Both the position numbers and the translations under genes were made by a program. Shown here one piece after another: positions 22,621 through 36,445 of a stretch of DNA of 64,000 nt. The DNA is taken from contig NC_052405.1 of NCBI RefSeq assembly GCF_009389715.1, positions 7,295,194 through 7,359,193 of the forward strand. Direction: 5' to 3'. Below the pieces are notes generated by a model. That model made no database searches, was not told the origin of the DNA, and saw nothing but the letters and a program-made list of their open reading frames with translations. This DNA is from Phoenix dactylifera. Taxonomy: Eukaryota; Streptophyta; Magnoliopsida; Arecales; Arecaceae. How positions within the stretch are numbered: the stretch's first letter is position 1; the number at the start of each line of letters is the position of its first letter.

Positions 22621-25600
22621 ATGGCAACGCAGGCGGGTCCAATCTCTGGAACAACCGCAGCAGCCCAAAGGCGCCATGCAAGAAGGAACAAGCACCAGGA
22701 CCAGAGCTCCACATCCTTCATCCTTGGCAACATTGCAGAGCTCATCCTGCCTCCTTTGGGTGTGCCAAGCTCCAACCACACCCAGACTGACTCCAAAGCG
22801 AGAGCTGTTTCACCGATGGATTCGAGATACAGGTTAGAACTAATAGCACAATCTCCAGCAGTACTTCGCAATGCACGACGCTGCATGGAATGAATGCATG
22901 CATGCATGTTGAGAAGCTTAATTTTTTGGAAGGAAATGGTAATAGAATTAAGAAAACTGAGAGATGCCATTCAGGTACTGGGAAACGTTCATGGTGATGC
23001 TGGTGGCCTACTCCGCATGGACGTTCCCTCTGGAGATCGCTTTCATGAATGCCGCTCCGAAGGGAGGACTTTTCATCGCTGATAACATCATCGATGCGTT
23101 CTTCGCTGTCGACATCATCCTCACATTCTTTGTGGCTTACATCGAACCAAGAACACAACTCCTCGTCCAGGATTCCAGAAAGATTGCAATCAGGTTGGTT
23201 GATATCTCTGCTGCTAATCCTTGGAGTACTACTGGTGTCAAATTGAGTAGAGGCTCATATAGGACTTGTTCCTTTCCTGATGCATGGAATAATCTCAAGA
23301 AGTGTGGCTTCCCTGTGCCATCCAGTTTAGCTAATGCGCATCTGAAGGCACCCAAAATGCACCTTGAGTTAGATTGGACAGCATCCACAGCTAGTGGAAA
23401 TTCCACTCTCACAATATTATTAGTCCAATAATTTTACCAACCATATTTGACAGTGTCTGGAGTCAAAATTTTTATATGGGTCTTGACTTGAAATTTTCTT
23501 TTACGTACCATCTCAAAGCCAGTGCTTCCACAGAGGGCATTCTTATTAGCTAAACGGGTAGGTATAGGCAGGATTCGAGTTTATTGGAATCTACAGCCCA
23601 AAGATTTTGTCCATTCCACTAGTTGGCACCTACGGTCAAAATTATCATGTGGCTGTCGATCTGAAATCTTCTCTTACCTACATCCCGATTAGTGTTGCTA
23701 TAAAGGCTATTCTTTTTAGCAAAAGAAGATGTAGATGGCCTATCAACCTTGTTGGATGATACAATCAGCCACAACATTTTCCAATCGCCTCGGGCTTTCA
23801 AATTGAAGCATCTTTTTGTTCCCCACCCATACGTGGATAAGGCCTAGCATGTTCTCTATGGCCGGACTCATTTCTCCACACAACACAACACATACAAAGT
23901 TGACAAAATATTATAGTCGAGGTCTTTTCAATAATCCTTGTTCCGAGTTAATCCGATCCCCGATCATATAAGATTACCACGTTCGGTATACTATATTCTA
24001 CTGGTTAAAAATTTTCGGATATTCATGAATAATCTGTTTGGTATTCCATAGGAATTCAAGATTACTGGCCATATAAAACGAAAACTATCTTTAATATATT
24101 CCATAAAAATATACTTATTAATTATATAAAAATATATTATAATATGTTATTAATATATATTAAAGAAGTATTAATTATTATTATAAAATTAATATTTTTA
24201 TTTATACTTATAGTATATTATTATTTTAATACTAATATTTATTTAATCAAAAAATATAAGATAAATAAAAGTAATATATTAAATAATTTTATAATATAAA
24301 TATAAAGCACAATAATATATTTCAATTGTAGTTTAAGAACATAGTTGAACAATAATATGATCGATAATATATTATAATATAATATATATCATAAATACTA
24401 TATATGTAAAATAATATATAATATATTAATGGTATATTGATAAGGGATATTTTTTTTCATCAAATTCCAGCATACTATCACTATCCTAGGGTGACCTTGT
24501 ACAGCCGTCCTCAAGGATGGGTTTACCAGTATTGGGTTGGATAGTAGATTGAAAAGTATAAGTGACTTGAGATTACTGCAATATAAGATCACCATAGTGC
24601 AACTAAATGCAATAATTTCATTGCTTTTATTCACATCACCTTTGATCTTGAGATCATCACCCCACACCAAACGCCCTTTTTTGTGATAAGGAGGTGGAAG
24701 TGCACTTTCCAATCATCATGGTTTAGATGTGAGACAACACAACCCGATACAATGATCTCATTCTCCATCATATTTCATGCTCCAGGATTCTAAGATATCA
24801 CATGATATTTGATTGAAAAAAATCCTATTCACAAGGCTGGAAAATTATGTCACACAAGTGATAGATTTCCAAAAATCCCACTTCATCGATGGGCACATCT
24901 CTGGACTACTGCAAGAATTCTCTATTATCACTTCTCGAAAAACAATTGAGTGGCAATTCTCAGGTACTTATCTACATGGTTTGTCATGGATGTGGCCTCA
25001 ACAATTCCATATGAGGCTCTTGGCTTCTTGATCACAGGCAGAGTGAAGGCAGGGATCTCCTACAGCCTGTTGGGCCTGTTAAGACTTTGGCGTCTAAGGA
25101 AGGTCAAGCAACTCTTTACAAGGTGGAAAAGTTTATGTTTGATGATGCAAAGCATACATGAAATGTAGAAACTTTTATGAGCACTAACTTTTCCATTGGC
25201 CTGCAATGCAGACTTGAAAAGGATATCAGATTCAGCTATTTGTGGATAAGATGCTGTAGGCTCCTATCTGTAAGTTGAAATATCAGCAACTGAACTTTTG
25301 AGTTTGTCCACTGCTAAAATTTGAAACTAGCAACATTTGAGCACCTTCATGTCAGTTATATTGCAGAGATCATTAAGAACATCCACAAACTGAAACTTCT
25401 CAAGAAATGAGACACTTTAGTAACAGTCCTGGTCCGGAAATTTAATTTATGTGCTCCAACTAGTCTATATGCAGTGCTACATATTATTCAGCATGTCTCT
25501 ATAATTTTTTATGTAGTATGTGCACTTAATATGCTGCTGCATCAATGTGATCCAAAAAAATGGCAGAATTGAAAGTTTAAATCATCGATGCACACGAGTG

Positions 25601-28600
25601 TTCAGCTGCATCCTAGAAGGAACATGTTTTTGAGTAGAAATGATGAAATTCCTGCGAACATGGTTGGTGCAGGTTACCCTTTTTCTAATGCATTGTGCTG
25701 GGTGTCTCTACTACTTGCTAGCCGACCGATACCCCAATCAGAGAAAGACATGGATTGGTGCAGTGATCCCAAATTTCAGAGAGGCTAGCTTGTGTGTCCG
25801 TTACATATCATCCATCTACTGGTCCGTCACCACAATGACCACCGTTGGCTACGGTGATCTCCATGCAGTGAATGCAAGAGAAATGATCTTCAATATATTA
25901 TACATGTTATTTAACCTAGGTCTGACTGCATATCTGATCGGGAACATGACAATTTTAGTTGTTGATGGAACTCAACACACAATGGAATTCGTAAGAACTT
26001 TTCATTCCACACATGATTATTTTTCGATATAGTTACATAACATGATTTCGATATAGTTATATGACACGCAGCAGAGAAATGCATCATAGACAAAGTTTTC
26101 TTCTTTTTCCTCTTCATTTCATTTAATTTTAGAGAAAGAGAGAAAGATGCATTCTAGTTTATTCTCTCTTTCTTTTGTTTTTAATTTGAAATAATTGCAG
26201 AGAAACAGCATACAGGCAGCATCTACCTTTGCATATCGAAACCATTTACCTCCGCATCTGGGAGAACAGATACTGGCTCATATGTGTCTGAGATTCAAGA
26301 CAGAGAGTTTGAACCAACATCAACTGATGGACCAGCTACCCAGATCGATATGCAAAAGCATCTGCCAGCACCTCTTCCTGCCAACTTTGAAGGAGGTCTA
26401 TCTCTTCCAAGGTGTCTCAAGGGACATGCTCTTGCTCCTGGTTAGATATCGCACTCCGGTCCAGAGTTAATACCACTCTATACACTAACAACACTATTTG
26501 AAATTATACTTGTATAATTCTCTCAATAATATTTGTATTCTTTAAGGTTACTAAGATGAAAGCAGAGTACATTCCACCTAGAGAGGATGTCATCATGCAA
26601 AATGAGGCCCCAGATGATGTCTATGTTGTAGTATCAGGCAAATTAGAGATTGTGTATTGTGACAATAAGAAAGAAGAAGTGGTTGGAGACCTGAGCACAG
26701 GAGATATATTTGGAGAAATTAGTGCACTCTGCAATAGGCCTCAAAGCTTTACATTTCGGACCAAAACATTATCTCAGTTACTGAGGATGAAGCAGTGTGC
26801 CCTTAGAGAAGTTTTGCAGACTAAACAAGAGGATAGCATAGTCATTATCAAGAACTTTCTGAAGGTAATGTCTAAGGTGACTCAAGCTTATTAGTCATGG
26901 AATTCTGACATATTCAGCAATCTTACAACAATACTTCCAACCATGTTATTCAAAATTTTACAGCACCAAATTGAATACAAGGATATCAGCACAGAGGATT
27001 TGCTAGAAGAGAATGGAGAGTATGATGAAGCCAACATACCTTGCAATCTATTGACTGTAGTTGCTACTGGAAGTAGCAGTCTTGTTGAAGGACTTCTTAA
27101 AGCAGGAATGGACCCAGATATCAGTGACTCAAGAGGAAGGACACCTCTGGTACAGTTTCTATTCTTCTTTAACAATGATTTGGTATCCTGAGGTATCATA
27201 ATTTTCTTCTGTGATGCTTCCTCTTACATTTAACGAAAAAAGAGAGTCAACTTTTTTCATACTCTATAATTCTAGATTTCTGGAGAAGAAAAACTCCACA
27301 ATAAGATGATGATAATTATAACGTTAGTGAATTTTCTCAGAAAAAATCATAACACTAGTGAAGACATCTACTTAGGGGCCATTGCTCGCTGCAATTGTAA
27401 AAGGCATGGGTTAACAGGTACAATGCCGCGGGTTGAAGTCCTGCGACAGCCTCTTTGTGCCAAAAAAATGCCAAAGATTGGTTTTGTGCCGAGTCCGCCC
27501 ATCTTAAGACCCTGAACTGCCAGGACCTTAACTGGACAATGGCCTCTTTTCTTTAGCAAAACATATCCACTTATCTGTCATGTCATGCAGTTAACCAGCT
27601 TTAGTCAAGCAACACAAAGATAAAGAAGCTAATTCTATGATCGAAAATCAAAATTAAAGATCCATAAATTAGGATATGGATAGAAAGCGAACTTTCTCAC
27701 AAATATTTGAAGCATTATTTTCATGATTGTATTCATTGCTGCTAACTTGCTGATTTGTTATCAGCACGTAGCAGCATCAAAAGGATTCGAGGACTGTGTT
27801 TTGGTCTTACTCAACCATGCTTGCAATGTCAATATTCAAGGTAGACAACTCAAAGCTCAGAATGTTAATTTTCTACTGCAAATACTGATGGCAGCTAACT
27901 GTTGCAGATGTGGATGGAAATACTCCACTATGGATTGCCATCACTGCAAAGCATCACAAAATTTTCAATCTCTTGTACCACTGCGCATGCATCTCAAATC
28001 CCAATATTGGTGGCAATCTTCTTTGCCTTGCTGCTAAAAGAAATGATCTCTCCACAGTTAAGGAGCTGTTAAAACATGGTTTAAACATAGAGTCGGGGAA
28101 CCATGAAGGATTAACTGCCCTACAAGTAGCCTTGGCTGAAAACCATGAAGAAATAATAAGATTCTTGGTCATGAATGGAGCGAACGTAGAGAAAGCAGAT
28201 CCAAGTGGAAGGGGACAAAGCAAAATGAAGCACCACTTGCTTGAAGAAATGGTGCACCAAAGAGAAGTTGGTTACCCAATTACAGTGCTTGAGTCCCCTA
28301 GTGAATCAGAGCAAATAAAGGTGTCTGGGGAGCAAGGGCACATGTTGAACTGGGAAAGAATTGGACATTGCCCAAGGGTCAGTGTGTATAAAGGCCATCC
28401 GTTGCTGAGAATTCCTAGTTCAGAAGCTGGAAAGCTGATAAGTTTGCCAAACACTATGAAAGAGCTCAAGAACATTATCGGTATGCATCTGTATCTCTAT
28501 TTATATGTTTTGCAAACCATAGCTGTGTATTCAATTCTATGATGCATGCACAACACTTCTAAGAGTAAAAATTCTGCAAAAGTAAGTTAGAAGTATTTTA

Positions 28601-28834
28601 TCTTTATAGTGATTTAAGAATGTTGTGCCTATTTATTGCAAGATTCAAAAATTCTATGAGAACCAAGTTTCTTATTTATTGACAGGGGGGAGGCTTGGAA
28701 TTGATGCAAGCAACAGAACAGTAACAAATGCAGATGGTGCAGAGATAGACTCCATGGAAGTGCTTAGGGATAATGATAAGCTTTTCATAGTTGAGGATGA
28801 AGAATTTATCAAACTTAATGTCAGAAAATATTAA
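22621..28834 (+). CDS. AKT2: AKT2/3-type Shaker potassium channel
   Basis: This weakly voltage-gated, cyclic-nucleotide-domain K+ channel acts at the plasma membrane, in Arabidopsis mainly in phloem loading and K+ circulation. Eleven exons: 22621-22832, 22975-23193, 24964-25122, 25212-25269, 25673-25990, 26201-26440, 26547-26864, 26964-27149, 27765-27840, 27908-28480, 28686-28834. They keep phase throughout and give 835 residues (AKT2 is about 800). Seen in order: PMDSRYR before S1; S4 with [13 protein letters not shown] (183-195); pore TTVGYGD (about 272-278); cNMP domain (about 400-500); ankyrin repeats (about 540-690); C-terminal KHA domain. Serines 205 (DIRFSYLW) and 325 (RNSIQAAS) match the AKT2 phosphosites at S210/S329 as I recall them, and K192 matches the S4 lysine tied to AKT2 gating. 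The frame is open upstream of 22621, so the exact start is less certain. AKT2 is preferred over AKT1 because of the N-terminal LILPPLGV...SPMDSRYR signature. Confidence 0.95.
24000..24720. repeat. Diverged dispersed repeat, copy 2 (AKT2 intron 2)
   Basis: Second copy of the element at about 1500-2060, same orientation. It has a long AT-rich core (24110-24430) and ends near 'caccccacaccaaacgccc'. It accounts for much of the 1.77-kb intron 2. No transposase is encoded. Confidence 0.45.
27377..27550 (+). repeat. Possible tRNA-derived SINE fragment in AKT2 intron 8
   Basis: 'ggttgaagtcctgcgacagcc' at 27431 resembles an RNA polymerase III B box followed by the 'gacagcctcttt' tract that I recall from Au-like plant SINEs. 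A clear A box and terminal repeats were not found, so this is tentative. Confidence 0.3.
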
Positions 28835-31800
28835 GTGAGCAGTAACTTAAATATTGCAACTAAATTTCCAAGGTTCTAATATTTGTTTCACATGGTAGGC
28901 TTTTAAGAATGTGATGTGGAGCCAAAAAAACCTCAATCACTTGCAGTGATTCATCTCGCATATTTACGGCAATACATAAACAAAATGTCTTATGCAATAT
29001 GCACATCATCTTTAGCAACATCGTTGCATGCATTTGTTTCGCTGGCATAATACTAAATATTAGCTCTTATGAAGCATCTCTAGGTTTAACAATAGCTCCT
29101 ACACATCGATCATTTTTCTCTCTCTTTTATTTTCTTCCTCTATATTTGGTTCTTAACTTTTACATTCAACCGATCATTTGTTTTCTTCATTTTTTGCTAT
29201 ATGATTGACACCTACATGGCATGGCTTCAGACAAAGCAATAGCTGTAAATGGAATTCAGTTTTCTCCCAAATGTCCTTTAATCTATATCAAGCAACAGAA
29301 AAGAAGAGGCATAGAATTTGCTGCCCACTTGTCGGTGGTATGAGATTAATCAAAATAAACTCTTGAGGTCCTTAAGCACATGTCTGAACTCAAATGTCAT
29401 ATATAATCCTTTTCGAGCTCAAGCGTACCCTGAGAATTTTAAAGTTTTGACGTAGAATCACGTTCAGTACACTAAGACAGTGTTATGGTTCATCACTAAA
29501 TCTTGTTTCATCCTCTCCATGACATTTGTTATGAGTCGGGGCAACTAGAAAAGCAACAGTGTTGAGGCTGCTTAACTATTATAGTTGATAAAATCATTGG
29601 GATTTGGTATCAATGACTTGAGTTCCAATACTGCTCTCCCCCGATTTCTATCAGGTTTTCTGCCATCTCAGTTCTTGAAGTTATATTAAAAAAGTAAATA
29701 ATATTTCCTCATCGGATGTTTCTATGCCCCCATGCACAAAGCAAAGGAATACTTTTGCTCATCCACCAATGAGAAGGCTTGACCTGCAAGACTTGAATAT
29801 GTCTGATATGGCTCTAAGATTTCAGGTTCATAGAGCTCATGACAGAATTTTTTGCTCCGACGTATGCTATTTTTAAAGTCATATTAAAACATAGGACCCA
29901 AGCAACCTTTTTTTTCTTTTCTTTTTTTCTTTTTTTTTTTGACAGAAGGTATTCAAGCAACCATGGCACTAATGTTAATAGCACAAAAAAAATACTGGCA
30001 ACAAAATGATCAAAATGGCAGACTCCAAGCTTGAATTCAAATATTAATGCCACAGATCAAACAAAGCTGTGAGGTCTACCACTTACAATGAAGGACTGCC
30101 ACAGTTGCGAACTCCGGCCCCCCTGCAGTTGGGAACTCGAGGGTTCAGAAACTGCAGCCTTAGTATAGAAGTCTGCAAGTGAACTGCTGACTCTCCACTG
30201 GCTTGCAGCCTAATAAGTTTGTCAACTAACCGAACACAGTTTGAATTTATGTACCTTAATACCCTATTTGAACCCAGAAATTTGGGGTGAGGGAAACTCT
30301 CGAAACCATGAGTGACACAATCAATCATAATCACTTGCTGCAGAACTACACCTACAGTTAATTTCCAAAAACTCACAGGAGATACAGAGCCAAGACCTCC
30401 ATGAAGACATGAGTTTCCTTAAGTATAGCTATAACCATCCAGGCTAGCTATGTTCATCAAGTATAGATATAAACACACTGATATTTTGTCAGCTCAGGAA
30501 ATCAACCAAGCAGTAACTAGTTCACCTGTTTCTTTCTAGCAGCAAAACACAAGAATATTCAAGTTCTACTGATCTCCACCTTTCTTCAATTTCTGCTGCG
30601 GTGAGAACATGAGCCTTAACCTGTCTACAGAATGGTTGCACATTCAGTCCTGCTGTTACAAATGATATCTCACTCTCCCATTGTCACTTGAACAAACTAG
30701 GCAATCCAATCTTTCATTAAAACCACTACTGTTCCTTTATGTCCAAACGAATGTGTTTATGATAGATGACCCTTAGCTACCAAATGAATTTATGTACAGC
30801 AGTCATGAAATTTTGAGAATAATACACTGATTAAATGATGCTGCAAATAATAAATCATTCACATTTTGTTCATAGATCAGAGACACAGAGTCGGTCCACT
30901 TTTGGGAGACAACATGCTATTTTGGCAACATCTCAACCTTACACATATAATCACAATTTATCCCTCCTCAGGATTATTTTACAATGACATGAATGGTTGC
31001 TCCCAAGTGGCATCCAAGTCGTGACTTGTGAAAACCAGCATCATGTTGTGCTAAGAAGAAATTATCCTGCTATTAAGAGTTCTGAAAACATTATGAAGAT
31101 TTTTCCTCCGTTTTGGATCTGTTGTTTCTGCATAGTGTATCGCAAGAGTCAGACAGTAGTTCCTCATGGGGGTATTCTCTAACGTAACTGAAATTATAAG
31201 AGTAGGAAAAAAACAAATCCTTTGCCAGCCCCGATTACACAATCAAGAGCACAACTACCTACTATTTTATGAAATTCTTAATTAACAGGAATCAAACAAA
31301 CAACTAATCGAAGTGCCTAAGATTTCTCAAGCACCCTCACTGGATTATGAACAGATTTATTCCTCAACATTGAAATATAGTGAAGATCAAAAAGTTTATA
31401 TCCCATGCCATTCTGCACAAAATGGGGTTAAGACAGCATGGGATTCTTAACAAAAAAAATCTGTTTCCTGTGTTAATTAACTGGAAACACAAAGGAGATT
31501 GTGAGACACTATTTGCTACTAACAGCTTCATGTTGTACTATAACTAGGACAACGGTGGTGGTATGCTAGAGAAACAGCAATCGTATAGCAACAAACTTCG
31601 TACAGAATGCACAACAAACTTCATATAATGAATAGTTCTGTAATGTCCATGCTATCAAAAAGAGAATCAACAATACATATAAGATAAGGTAAAGCTCATC
31701 TTCAATATATGAATGTAAATAAAACGACAACTCCAAGATCTCTCTCATAACAAGAGTGTCAACTGTTGATTTCTTACGAAGGTCAAGGTATTAGATTATA

Positions 31801-33827
31801 GTTATTCAAACTAGAACCTGTAGCATACAATTCTATACGTTTGATTAACTTCTTAATACTGTGACCAAGTAACCCTTTTGAAACTTGGAAAGGGGTAAAA
31901 GCATCAAAGGCTAGATTAGGAAATCATATCTAAATGCTGAATTCTACCGGGTCAGATGTTTTATTGTCTGAAAGCCTTTCCCAAGGGCTTAGGAAGCCTC
32001 ATAGGAATCGTTAGAATCTGACCTCAGGTCTTAAACAACAATAAAAATTTAGCGCCTTCTATTAGTTTTAAAGTCCCTGATGATTGTTCAGTTCTGGCAT
32101 ATATCTCTAGCAATATTGCCTCTATGAGCTTTCTCAAATAAAAGCTTATCACAATAGTACATTGTATAATTTTATTATTTTTTTCGCCATACTTGTCATT
32201 GACAACTTAAGAGACTTAGTTCAAGATCATTTGCTGATGAATGCTGCAATGAATGGAAATCAACCAGTATATTCATGAATATGATAATGACAAAGTTATT
32301 GATGAGAGCAACTATATGATATAGATACAAACGAGTTTTGACAGAATGGAAGAAACAAGTCATACAGAGTTACAACAATATGATGGACTGCAAGCAAGTT
32401 TGAATTAAAAGTGGTTTATTTGGAAGAGTCTATTCTAGAAGTGCAAATGGTGAATAAAGAGATACAATGGTGAAAGTAGCAATATTAAGGATTTTACATG
32501 TGAAATAGAGGTGGTAAACATATATATGTCATATTCAAAGATATAAGAGTGACTTTTAAGTAGCATCCAAGACAACTGTCGAGCAAGGAAATCTTAGAGA
32601 GGTAAAGAAAAATCAACTTGTCCTTGGAGATCGTGAGGTATGTCTGAGGACCATTCCTTAGTGTTCCTTTTCTATTCACAAGAATTAAGGAGAAAGATTA
32701 GGCTGCAGAACCAACCCTTAGAAAATGAGGAAGAGTAGACCTTAAGCTATCTAACTAATAATCTGGATAAGTATTTGAAAACATGAGCTCAGATTAGCTC
32801 GGAGTCCAACAGAGAGAGAATTTAAGAGGTCCATATCCTAAAGAGAATACACATGTGCTCTTGGGACTTTGAAATCAACAGAATTTAACCAAAAAGCTTG
32901 CCTAAACCACTCAAATGGAGGTAGGAGAGCCAAAATGTTTCTTTCTTAAATGTAAAAGGGGATACCCGATTCTTTTTCATATTCCATCCAAATCATGAAC
33001 GTGTACTACAATATAAAGTTAGCAGCTTAGTATTTAAGAGTCTCGAAACAGAAACCTGAGACCAACACATGAAATAACAGACTGGAGAAGAGACCCCCAA
33101 AAAGCTTGGTGGTAAACTTTATAAGATTCATGGAGGAACATCCTAAACCCAATCTAAAAATAAGCAAGGCCTCTTGCGAATAATTACTTTTAGGGATTTT
33201 GAGGATTGTCGTTCATAAACCATGTGCAAGATTTTAAGCAACAGTTTTCAAGACACTTTTGAGGCATCATTCAAGACAGCAAATTCACTCTTTACACAGG
33301 ATGTTCCAGCCGAGAAACACATATATTAAGGATTTGCTTGCCAAGGAAACCCCAACCAACCCCACCCCTATAATAGAAACAATTGCGGCAGTATCATTGG
33401 TTTGCATATTGAATATCATAATTCATATACGAGAGTTTTGGCCATGTGCTTCTAGTCACTTTTGAGGCATCATTCAGATTCCAATGTATAAGTAAAAGAA
33501 ATAAAGAGAAGACTTCAAGACAGGGAATTCACCCTTCGCACAGGATGTACCAAGGGGCTAAGCACATGCTCTAAGGATTTGATCATCAATACTTGGTTAG
33601 AACAAACAAGTTTACCCATATCACTGTCGGCCCATGATAAAAATCATAACTTTAGTCTATACCTTGAATCATAGATGAGATATGATGAAGAAAACGATAT
33701 CAGTTTTTCCAACTATTCAGAGATATCCCTTATATTACTAAACGAGAAAAGATAACAGATAAACAAAAGAGGAAACATAACAAATCATGAAACCCTAATT
33801 TCCAAAAGAGGGCACCAATCAGGGGAG
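28835..33827. other. Intergenic: AKT2 3' region and downstream part of the small membrane-protein gene
   Basis: About 5 kb of AT-rich DNA with no supported coding exon on either strand. The left end is AKT2 3' untranslated sequence. The right part may hold 3' exons or untranslated sequence of the leftward gene starting at 34299, but I could not identify them. A T-rich tract lies at 29906-29941. Confidence 0.4.
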
Positions 33828-34299
33828 CTAAAAATACATCAATGCAAAGAAGAGGAACAATAGAACGGACCTCAGAGAGGGATTGGAGTGATAGAAGCGG
33901 GAGATACGGTGGAGATTGGTGGGTTTAGGCTTCACCGGCTTCTTGCGGAGGCCGCAGATCTCCTGAACCAGGGGCACGTGAACCAGCACCGTCTTCCACG
34001 CCACGAACCAACCTGCGCCCAATCCAACGAGGAGCAGACCAAAAAAAAATAAAAATAGGTCAGAAACAAGGAATCAATCACTAGGGTTCACGGAGATAGA
34101 CCAATGGAGGAATTAACAGATCGAGAGGGGATTTTATCTTTAAAACATAGGGTTTTTGGTGGTGGCTGGATTGGGACTCACTTAGGAGGATCAAAGAGAA
34201 GACGAACAAGATCGCGAGAAGAGGGCGAAGGAAGAAGATCGACGCGTGCTCCCAAAGCCACCGTGGCCACCGCTCGCCGGAGCCGTCGCCGCCGCCCAT
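33828..34299 (-). CDS. Small membrane protein, two exons, 3' end uncertain
   Basis: Exon 1 is 34299-34182 (39 codons plus one base) with donor A|GTGAGT. Exon 2 starts at 34012 after acceptor GCGCAG. The joined product begins MGGGDGSGERWPRWLWEHAS and has a hydrophobic segment (about 21-45, LLAILFVFSLILLSWFVAW). A conserved-looking KTVLVHVPLVQEICGLRKK segment follows, then a basic tail with RISRFYHSNPSL. The 1-base phase fits and rebuilds one uninterrupted membrane segment across the intron, which supports the join. Reading on gives a stop at 33828 and about 100 residues. However, a possible weak donor GAG|GTCCGT at 33871/33870 would splice away the odd hydrophobic end, so the last residues are uncertain. 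The protein looks like a short plant-specific signal-anchored protein of unknown function. A GTG-started extension to 34323 is not used. Confidence 0.6.
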
Positions 34300-36445
34300 C
34301 TGGCCGCGCTCTCGTCCTCCCACGTGCTACCTATCGCTTGGAAAGGGCGAGAAAGGTTGAAGCTTTCTACACGGAGTCAGCAAAGACTTCCACGGAACCA
34401 CGCAACGGAGCATCGCGTTGTAAGTATTTGGGAAGTAGTAAATTTAATCGGACAGCCTAACGAACTCACGTTCCAACGCAAACTCGGAAATCCTCTACCT
34501 TTGCTCGCGGACTTTTTATCTGACAGCCCCGCCTCTAAATTTTCTCAAAACCAATTTCGGTAAATATGTGCTTGATAATGGCAAGAAAAAGATACCGGCT
34601 TCCTTATTTAAAACCCAGATTCTAGGATAGCTATTACTGGCAGCTACCAGTTCTCCAATAATTTCAAAAGCTAAGATGAAGACGGCACAGGCCGGTTTGA
34701 ACCATACTCGCATGTTGTAGGCTAGAGCAGTTTTACTTAAAAGCGACTCGCTACGGTAATTGGCTAGATCCAAGGTGGCACCCACACCGCCAGTGTCACT
34801 CCTTGCTTCGAAATATTTGAGTCATAATTAATAGCGGCATGGTATTCAAATAAATACGTTTTCAGAGAGACTAACAGGATGCAAATTGGATGACTTCGTA
34901 TGTGGCTAATCACTCCGGAAATGCCATGTAAGTTGGAGAGAAGGAGTTGCTTAGAACGTTCCATAATTTGCTATTTTTTGACTTTTTTGGATGTGTTCAT
35001 TCTAGGACAGTATGAATCATTCGTTTTAGCAGAAAAAAGAAATAACAAATATTTTTTCTACTTAATTCACTATAATGACTATTTTTTATCTAAATTAATA
35101 ATTTGCCGAGATAACCCTATTATAATAATGGGAAGCATTTAGGTACGGTGAACCTAGGTTATAAGAAAAATATTTAAACAAATAAACAATATCAAAAACG
35201 GCTCTAAATGGAAATATCTAATGAATGAATTCATAAAACTGATCTGAAATAATTAACAAATAATTTAATATTATAATTATGGGTACCATTATTGTGATCC
35301 TGGAATCTCTAACTTTATCAAGACTGATATCCCGTGTGGACAAGAACATGTTCTTGTCAATGGCTAGTCAATATTTTAAAAAATTTCCTGCAAAACAAAT
35401 AATTTAAGCTGTTTGACCTGCTCAACTTAGTCAAGTGAATCAATCAGCCCAGTTTGACCCATGATGGTTCATATCCATGATAAAACCTGATATTTCACCA
35501 TTTTACCAAGTCTCTTTAGATAGACTTTAGAGTTCGCCAATATAAACCGTAGCTTCTAGAATTTATAAACTTTCGTGATAAGATTTATTAAAAATATTAT
35601 AAAATTCATATCCTTTAGTTTATTTATGTTTGATATCTAATATCTTCGAACTATCTCTACTCTTCGCCTTTTTCAACGGGCTAGATCTAATTCATTTAGT
35701 ATTTTGTCAAGAACACTTCAAGGTGAAAACATGTAATCCCTTGGATTTCAAAACAAGTTCTTTAATTAATTCTTACTCTATCATGATGCATCTAAGTTTC
35801 TTTATATATAGTCCTTATCATTACTCATGTATGTAACTTAGACATAAGCAAGAATTTCTTGTATCACAAGGTAACAAGTAGAAGTTTTAAGTCGAGTAAA
35901 GCTAACTATACTACTACTACTACTACAAGCAAGAATTCACTGCCTTCTATTGTTGACTTTTTATTTTTGATAAATCAGATGAATTATACTATTGACCTTT
36001 AAAGTCCAAATTTCATAAATTTAATCAATATCAAATTCATAGGTGCTTACAAAATCGTAACATTACCGCTTACAGCTATTTTTCTTTTTTATTACTATTG
36101 TTAATATCCTATAAATTTAACAACTTATAGGCTTCAAAAAGAAAAAAGTGGCATATCATTCTTTTTCTTTAAATCCATCTCAAAACCACACTGTCCAAAA
36201 CAAAATTCTCAAACCCATAGAAATATTACCATCCACATGATGAGGTCTAATATCAGAAACAAATGAATGGATGGCAATGTTGCAAATCAAGCCAAGTAAA
36301 ATATTTCATTAGCTTACTAAACATATAATTAAAAAATAAAAATATCTAATGATACTAGTTTTTAACAATATATATGGAATGCTTATCTCAACCTCTCATA
36401 ATTTGTAGGGAATGAGTGGTCATGAAACTATTTTCTAGATTTTTT

